NCBI GenBank assembly: GCA_009699565.1
Contig: WLNX01000051.1
Coordinates: 1 to 9,755, forward strand
DNA from: Actinomycetota bacterium
Lineage (GTDB): Bacteria > Actinomycetota > Thermoleophilia > Solirubrobacterales > Solirubrobacteraceae
DNA: 9,755 nucleotides
Direction: 5' to 3'
Part shown: positions 5,767 through 9,755 of the stretch, in pieces
Layout: each line of letters starts with the position of its first letter
How positions within the stretch are numbered: position 1 is the stretch's first letter
The notes under the pieces: generated by a model
What the model was told of the DNA's origin: nothing
The model's database searches: none
The model's input: only the letters and a program-made list of their open reading frames with translations
Program-made: the position numbers and the translations under genes

Positions 5767-6546
5767 ATGCCCGAACTAGAGATCATCAACCTTCATGTCA
5801 GCGCAGGCGAAAAGGAGATCCTCAAGGGGGTTGACCTGACCGTCGAAAGCGGCGAAGTGCACGCCCTGATGGGCCCTAACGGCTCCGGCAAGAGCACGCT
5901 CGCAAACGTGATCATGGGCAACCCGGCGCTTGACGTGACCGAGGGCAAGATCGTCTTCCGCGGCGAAGACATCACCGAGGCTTCGCCGGACGAGCGGTCG
6001 AGGCTCGGCCTCTTCATGGCGTTTCAGTACCCCGTCGCAATTCCGGGCGTGACTGTCACCAAGTACCTGAGGATGGTCATCAACGCTCACCGTCAGGCGC
6101 GCGGCGAGGAGGAGATTTCGCTGAAGGAGTTCCGCCAGGTGGTCGAAGAGGCAATGGAGATGACCGAGGTCAAGCGCGAGTTTTCGAAGCGCTACCTCAA
6201 CGACGGCTTCTCAGGCGGCGAGAAGAAGCGCCTCGAGATACTCCAGATGGCGCTCCAACAGCCGAATATCGCAATCCTTGACGAGACCGACTCAGGGCTC
6301 GACATCGACGCTCTCAACATCGTCGCCGAAGGCGTCAACAAGGTCAGCGAGCAGAGCGGCATGGGTGTTCTGATCATCACCCACTACCAGCGGATCCTGC
6401 ACCTTGTTAAGCCCGGACGAGTCTCGATCATTGCCGACGGCAAGATCATCAAGGAGGGTGGACCGGAGCTCGTGGATCAGCTCGAGAACGAGGGCTACGG
6501 ATGGCTGACCGGCGACGGCGAAGCAGTGGAGCCGGCCTCGGCCTAA
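5767..6546 (+). CDS. sufC: Fe-S cluster assembly ATPase SufC
   Basis: ABC-type ATPase that binds SufB (and SufD) and drives the conformational change needed for cluster assembly on the scaffold. Soluble, 259 residues, near the family's usual length of about 250. Walker A is GPNGSGKS (36-43), the Q-loop is Gln87 in the SufC-typical FQYPVAIPGV, the ABC signature is FSGGEKKR (148-155), Walker B ends in Asp172-Glu173 within the diagnostic LDETDSGLDIDAL, and the switch histidine is His206 in ITHYQR. All catalytic residues are intact. The start is ATG with GGAG at 5760-5763, close spacing. Its stop overlaps the sufS start by one base. It is placed at the front of the operon, ahead of sufS, rather than after sufB-sufD as in Streptomyces and mycobacteria. 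Confidence 0.97.
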   Translation: MPELEIINLHVSAGEKEILKGVDLTVESGEVHALMGPNGSGKSTLANVIMGNPALDVTEGKIVFRGEDITEASPDERSRLGLFMAFQYPVAIPGVTVTKYLRMVINAHRQARGEEEISLKEFRQVVEEAMEMTEVKREFSKRYLNDGFSGGEKKRLEILQMALQQPNIAILDETDSGLDIDALNIVAEGVNKVSEQSGMGVLIITHYQRILHLVKPGRVSIIADGKIIKEGGPELVDQLENEGYGWLTGDGEAVEPASA

Positions 6547-7766
6547 TGGCGATCGCCACACAGACCGCGCTGGATCTGGATTTCCCAATCCTTGAGCAGG
6601 AGGGGCTCGTCTATCTCGACAGCGCCGCCACATCTCAGAAGCCGCGCGTCGTGATCGACGCGCTGGGCGACTTCCTCGCCCACCACAACGCAAACGTCCA
6701 TCGCGGCGTCTACCCGCTGGCGGTCGACGCCGACCAGCGCTTCAACGCAGCCCGCGCGCAGATCGCGCAGTTTGTCGGAGCCGAGCCGGCCGAGACGATC
6801 ATCACCAAGAACGCCACCGAAGCGATCAACCTCGTGCGCTACTCGTGGGGCTCGCAGAACGTTGGCGCCGGCGACGCAATCATTTTGACCGAGGCCGAGC
6901 ACCACTCCAACATCGTTCCCTGGCAGCAGCTCTGTGCGCAGACCGGAGCCGAGCTGCGCTGGCTCGAGGTCGATCACGAGGGAATGGTCAGCCTTGAGCA
7001 GCTCGACGGCTTCCTTGCCGACGGCCGCACGAAGATGGTTGCCGTGACGCACGTGTCGAATGTGCTCGGCACGATCAATCCGGTCGCCGAGATCGTCGCC
7101 CGCGCCCGCGCCGCCGGCGCAGCGACCCTGATCGACGGCAGCCAAGCAGTTCCTCACATGCCGGTCGACGTTGCAGCGATTGGAGCGGACTTCTACGTCT
7201 GGACCGGTCACAAGGCCTACGGACCAACCGGCATCGGCATCCTCCACGGCCGCCGTGAGATGCTCGAAGCGATGCCGCCGTTCCTGACCGGGGGCGACAT
7301 GATCAAGACCGTTTCGTTCGACGACACGACCTTCAATGAGCTTCCGTTCAAGTTCGAGGCAGGCACACCGCCGATCGCTGAAACCGTCGCGCTCGGTACA
7401 GCGGTCGGTTTCATCGCCGAGCTCGGAACGGAACGCGTCAGGGACCATGAGCAGGCGATCACGGCATACGCGCTCGACGCCCTGTGCCGGATTCCCGAGC
7501 TCACGATCCAAGGCCCGTCCGAGGCTGAGCAGCGCGGGGGGCTCGTCAGCTTCACGCTCGACTGCGCGCATCCCCACGACGTCGCCGAGATCCTTGGCCG
7601 CGATCAGGTCTGCGTCCGCGCCGGTCACCACTGCACCCAGCCGCTCATGAAGAAGCTCGGCGTGGGAGCAACCACGCGGGCGTCTTTTGCCGTCCACACA
7701 TCGACCGAGGACATCGACGCGCTCGTCGCCGGCCTCGGGCGCGTAATCGAAATCTTTGGGGACTGA
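6546..7766 (+). CDS. sufS: Cysteine desulfurase SufS
   Basis: PLP enzyme that takes sulfur from L-cysteine as a persulfide and passes it to SufU, releasing alanine. I chose the ATG at 6546, which overlaps the sufC stop as TAATG and gives 406 residues, the family length. An in-frame start at 6501 would lie inside sufC and add 15 unlikely residues. Motifs are YLDSAATSQKP near the N-terminus, AEHHSNIVPWQ, the PLP lysine Lys223 in WTGHKAYGPTG, and the persulfide Cys363 in RAGHHCTQPL, all matching type II desulfurases. His344, 19 residues before Cys363 in HPHDV, sits where B. subtilis SufS has His342, the residue that swaps into the SufU zinc site. That supports a SufU-type partner. No ribosome site at normal spacing, so translation is probably coupled to sufC. 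sufU follows after 2 nt. Confidence 0.96.
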   Translation: MAIATQTALDLDFPILEQEGLVYLDSAATSQKPRVVIDALGDFLAHHNANVHRGVYPLAVDADQRFNAARAQIAQFVGAEPAETIITKNATEAINLVRYSWGSQNVGAGDAIILTEAEHHSNIVPWQQLCAQTGAELRWLEVDHEGMVSLEQLDGFLADGRTKMVAVTHVSNVLGTINPVAEIVARARAAGAATLIDGSQAVPHMPVDVAAIGADFYVWTGHKAYGPTGIGILHGRREMLEAMPPFLTGGDMIKTVSFDDTTFNELPFKFEAGTPPIAETVALGTAVGFIAELGTERVRDHEQAITAYALDALCRIPELTIQGPSEAEQRGGLVSFTLDCAHPHDVAEILGRDQVCVRAGHHCTQPLMKKLGVGATTRASFAVHTSTEDIDALVAGLGRVIEIFGD

Positions 7767-7768
7767 CG

Positions 7769-8200
7769 ATGGACGACGCCCTCTACCGCGAAGAGATCCT
7801 TGAGCACTACAAGCGCCCGCACAACTTCGGGCCGATGGAGGCTCCGGACCGCGAATCGTTCGACACCAACCCGCTCTGCGGCGACGAGCTTCGCGTGATG
7901 CTGAAGGTGGATGACAACGACGTTGTCGAAGAGGTCCGCTTCGAGGGCCACGGCTGCGCGATCAGCCAGGCATCGGCATCGATGATCTCCGACGAGATCA
8001 AGGGGATGAAGCTCGACGACCTCGCCCGGCTAGACCGCAGCGCGATCCTCGATCTGCTCGGGATTGACATCTCGGCGACGAGGATGAAGTGCGCGCTGCT
8101 CTCGCTGAAGGTCCTAAAGAGCGCCGCGATCGGTTCACTCGCCGACTGGGAACCCGAGACTGCCGCCGCCTCGCGTCCCGAAGGAGGGGCCGCGCTGTGA
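7769..8200 (+). CDS. sufU: SufU sulfurtransferase, unusually short central region
   Basis: Zinc-dependent acceptor that receives the persulfide from SufS and hands sulfur to the SufBCD scaffold. 143 residues, IscU/SufU fold. The ligand set is Cys37 and Asp39 in NPLCGD, Cys63 in GHGCAIS and Cys108 in RMKCALL, with Arg105 matching the conserved SufU arginine three residues before the last cysteine. Lys107 stands where IscU has its conserved His, so it is SufU-like rather than IscU-like. Cys63 to Cys108 is 45 residues, compared with about 62 in B. subtilis SufU (Cys66 to Cys128), so most of the insertion that normally marks SufU is absent. The C-terminal 15 residues are Ala/Gly-rich. The start ATG has TGGGGA 6 nt upstream, 2 nt after sufS. 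The stop overlaps the next start as GTGA. Confidence 0.92.
   Translation: MDDALYREEILEHYKRPHNFGPMEAPDRESFDTNPLCGDELRVMLKVDDNDVVEEVRFEGHGCAISQASASMISDEIKGMKLDDLARLDRSAILDLLGIDISATRMKCALLSLKVLKSAAIGSLADWEPETAAASRPEGGAAL
8181..8189 (+). promoter_or_regulatory. Ribosome binding site of the Rieske ferredoxin gene
   Basis: AAGGAGGGG is the strongest Shine-Dalgarno in the window. It lies inside the end of sufU, 7 nt before the GTG at 8197. It fixes that GTG as the start and argues against the earlier in-frame ATG at 8089, which would run deep inside sufU. Confidence 0.85.
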
Positions 8201-8514
8201 GCCCGCTTCTTGACGTCTGCCCAGTCGACGAACTCCAGCCCGGCTCCTGCCGGATCATTGACTGGGAGGGGGATCCGATCGGCGTCTTCAACTGCGACGG
8301 GGAGATCCTCGCGATGGAGGACCGCTGCTCGCACGACGGCGCACCGCTGGCCGAAGGCGTTCTCGACCCCGAGAGATGCACGATCGAATGCCCACGCCAC
8401 GGCGCCATCTTTGACCTTCGCACCGGCATTCCGGCGACGCTTCCCGCGTACGTACCTGTAGAGACTTTTCCAGTTGTCATTGAAGACGGACTAATCAAGA
8501 TCGAGGTTGACTGA
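8197..8514 (+). CDS. Rieske-type [2Fe-2S] ferredoxin (NirD/BphA3-like) in the suf operon
   Basis: Small soluble electron-transfer protein of 105 residues. The Rieske cluster ligands are complete: Cys44 and His46 in CSH, Cys65 and His68 in CPRH, with the following GAIFDLRTG typical of the non-heme oxygenase ferredoxin component group. A Rieske protein of this type also occurs inside the suf clusters of Streptomyces and mycobacteria, so a conserved role linked to Suf is likely. Electron supply for cluster assembly is plausible, but its role has not, to my knowledge, been settled. There it lies between sufD and sufC; here between sufU and sufB. The GTG start overlaps the sufU stop by 4 nt and has an excellent ribosome site. 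sufB begins 2 nt after its stop. Confidence 0.93.
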   Translation: MSPLLDVCPVDELQPGSCRIIDWEGDPIGVFNCDGEILAMEDRCSHDGAPLAEGVLDPERCTIECPRHGAIFDLRTGIPATLPAYVPVETFPVVIEDGLIKIEVD

Positions 8515-8516
8515 AC

Positions 8517-9755
8517 ATGGCCACTCCAGACCAGACCCGCGTACCGCTCACCAGCGAAGAGGAGGGACTTAAGGACCTCAACGCCGACTACACCGAGCGC
8601 TACGGCTTCCACGACGCCGAGAACTACCTTTTCAAGGCCCCGAAGGGACTGACGCGCGAGCTCGTCGAGAAGATCTCCGAGTTCAAGGACGAGCCGCAGT
8701 GGATGCGCGAGTTCCTCCTCAAGTCGCTCGACCACTTCCTCGCCCGCGACATGCCCACTTGGGGTTCCCCGATGCTGTCGGAGGTCGATTTCGACAATAT
8801 CCACTACTTCGTGCGCGCTTCCGAGAAGCCGGAACGCTCTTGGGACGACGTCCCCGACGATGTCAAGAAGACCTTCGACCGGCTCGGCATCCCCGAGGCC
8901 GAGCGCAGTTTTCTGGCTGGCGTCGGCGCGCAGTACGAGTCGGAGGTCGTCTACCACCAGGTCAACAAGGACCTCGAGGATCAGGGCGTCATCTTCCTCG
9001 ACATGGACTCTGCGCTCCGCGACCACGAGGAGCTCGTGCGCGAGTATTTCGCGACGATCATCCCCGCGAACGACAACAAGCTCGCTTCGCTCAATAGCGC
9101 GGTCTGGTCGGGCGGCTCGTTCGTCTACGTGCCGCCTGGCGTTCAGGTTGAGATGCCGCTGCAGGCCTACTTCCGGATCAACACCGAGAACATGGGTCAG
9201 TTCGAGCGGACGATCATCATCGCCGACGAGGGCTCCTACGTTCACTACGTCGAAGGCTGCACCGCTCCGACCTACTCGAGCGATTCGCTGCACTCTGCAG
9301 TCGTTGAGTTGATCGCCAAGCCGGGCGCTCGAATCCGTTACACGACCGTCCAGAACTGGTCGCAGAACGTTTTCAACCTCGTAACCAAGCGTGCGGTCGC
9401 CGAGAAGGACGCAACCGTCGAATGGGTCGATTGCAACCTTGGTTCGAAGCTGACGATGAAGTACCCCTCGGTCTATCTGATGGGCGAGCGGGCCCACGGT
9501 GAGATCCTCTCGATCGCTTTCGCCGGCAAGGGGCAGCATCAGGACGCTGGCGGCAAGATCGTCCACGTTGCGCCGAACACGACCTCGAACATCTTCGCCA
9601 AGTCGATCTCGAAGGACGGCGGCCGCTCCAGCTACCGCGGTCTGCTCGAGGTAGCCAAGGGGGCGGGCGGTTCAAAGTCGAAGGTGGTCTGCGACGCGCT
9701 GCTGCTCGACGAGGACAGCCGCTCCGACACCTACCCGACGATCCGCATCGGTGAG
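8517..9755 (+). CDS. sufB: Fe-S cluster scaffold protein SufB (3' end outside window)
   Basis: Scaffold subunit of the SufBC(2)D complex, on which the cluster is built. The frame is open from ATG 8517 to the window edge, giving 413 codons of a family of about 470-495, so the last part is missing. Translation starts MATPDQTRVPL, then the SufB N-terminal block ERYGFHDAENYLFKAPKGLT (27-46), TWGSPMLSEVDFDN, then the beta-helix core with SGGSFVYVPPGVQVEMPLQ, YVHYVEGCTAP, TVQNWSQNVFNL and GGKIVHVAPNT. Cys392 in SKVVCDALLL matches the region of E. coli SufB Cys405, the essential sulfur-accepting cysteine. The Glu434 counterpart lies beyond the edge. ATG is preceded by GAGGT at 8503-8507, 9 nt away and 2 nt after the Rieske stop. 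sufD is expected next. No inserted intein or frameshift is seen. Confidence 0.96.
   Translation, partial: MATPDQTRVPLTSEEEGLKDLNADYTERYGFHDAENYLFKAPKGLTRELVEKISEFKDEPQWMREFLLKSLDHFLARDMPTWGSPMLSEVDFDNIHYFVRASEKPERSWDDVPDDVKKTFDRLGIPEAERSFLAGVGAQYESEVVYHQVNKDLEDQGVIFLDMDSALRDHEELVREYFATIIPANDNKLASLNSAVWSGGSFVYVPPGVQVEMPLQAYFRINTENMGQFERTIIIADEGSYVHYVEGCTAPTYSSDSLHSAVVELIAKPGARIRYTTVQNWSQNVFNLVTKRAVAEKDATVEWVDCNLGSKLTMKYPSVYLMGERAHGEILSIAFAGKGQHQDAGGKIVHVAPNTTSNIFAKSISKDGGRSSYRGLLEVAKGAGGSKSKVVCDALLLDEDSRSDTYPTIRIGE

Noticed and set aside
6501..6545. Upstream in-frame ATG for sufS inside sufC
   Set aside because: The extra 15 residues are basic and unlike SufS N-termini. The TAATG overlap start at 6546 gives the normal family length.
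6543..7697. 384-codon open frame on the minus strand opposite sufS
   Set aside because: It mirrors sufS, which has all its catalytic motifs. The antisense product shows only biased composition and no domain.
8089..8196. Upstream in-frame ATG for the Rieske gene inside sufU
   Set aside because: The added 36 residues are Arg-rich out-of-frame sufU sequence. The GTG at 8197 has an excellent ribosome site.
7998..9566. 522-codon open frame on the minus strand opposite sufB, the Rieske gene and sufU
   Set aside because: It overlaps three confidently identified plus-strand genes. Long antisense frames are common in GC-rich coding DNA, and the translation is Arg/Asp/Val-rich without recognisable domains.

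Overview
This window is GC-rich, gene-dense bacterial chromosome with strong third-position G/C, two GTG starts and very short intergenic gaps. The gene families suggest a high-GC actinobacterium: a long-form mycobacterial-type transaldolase, SufU with SufS, and a Rieske ferredoxin inside the suf cluster. An Rrf2 regulator in place of the DeoR/ArsR-like SufR, and the rearranged suf order, suggest a deep-branching lineage such as Thermoleophilia/Solirubrobacterales. That placement is inference. I see no mobile element, CRISPR array, tRNA or rRNA.

Region 1 (1-3418, + strand) is a sugar-phosphate operon: the 3' part of zwf (glucose-6-phosphate dehydrogenase), then tal (transaldolase), then pgi (glucose-6-phosphate isomerase). 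The tal-pgi gap is 4 nt. Together these genes link the oxidative and non-oxidative pentose phosphate pathway to glycolysis.

Region 2 (3423-4508, - strand) is a two-gene unit converging on pgi. It holds a 59-residue single-span membrane protein gene followed 6 nt later by a short-chain dehydrogenase. A GC-rich hairpin near the convergent junction may terminate transcription.

Region 3 (4564-5187, + strand) is a class I methyltransferase of the METTL7/UbiE-like group. It is divergent from region 2 across only 55 bp.

Region 4 (5216-9755, + strand) is an iron-sulfur cluster assembly operon: Rrf2 regulator, sufC, sufS, sufU, Rieske ferredoxin, and sufB running off the right edge. SufS and SufU mobilise cysteine sulfur, SufB and SufC (with a SufD presumably beyond the edge) form the scaffold, and the Rrf2 protein probably senses cluster status. 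A perfect inverted repeat, TCCTACC-N5-GGTAGGA, overlaps the likely -10 box just ahead of the regulator and is a strong operator candidate.

Most genes are conserved housekeeping genes. The points most worth checking are the Rrf2 operator, a SufU about 17 residues shorter than usual between its second and third zinc cysteines, three apparently leaderless promoters, and the small membrane protein/SDR pair.
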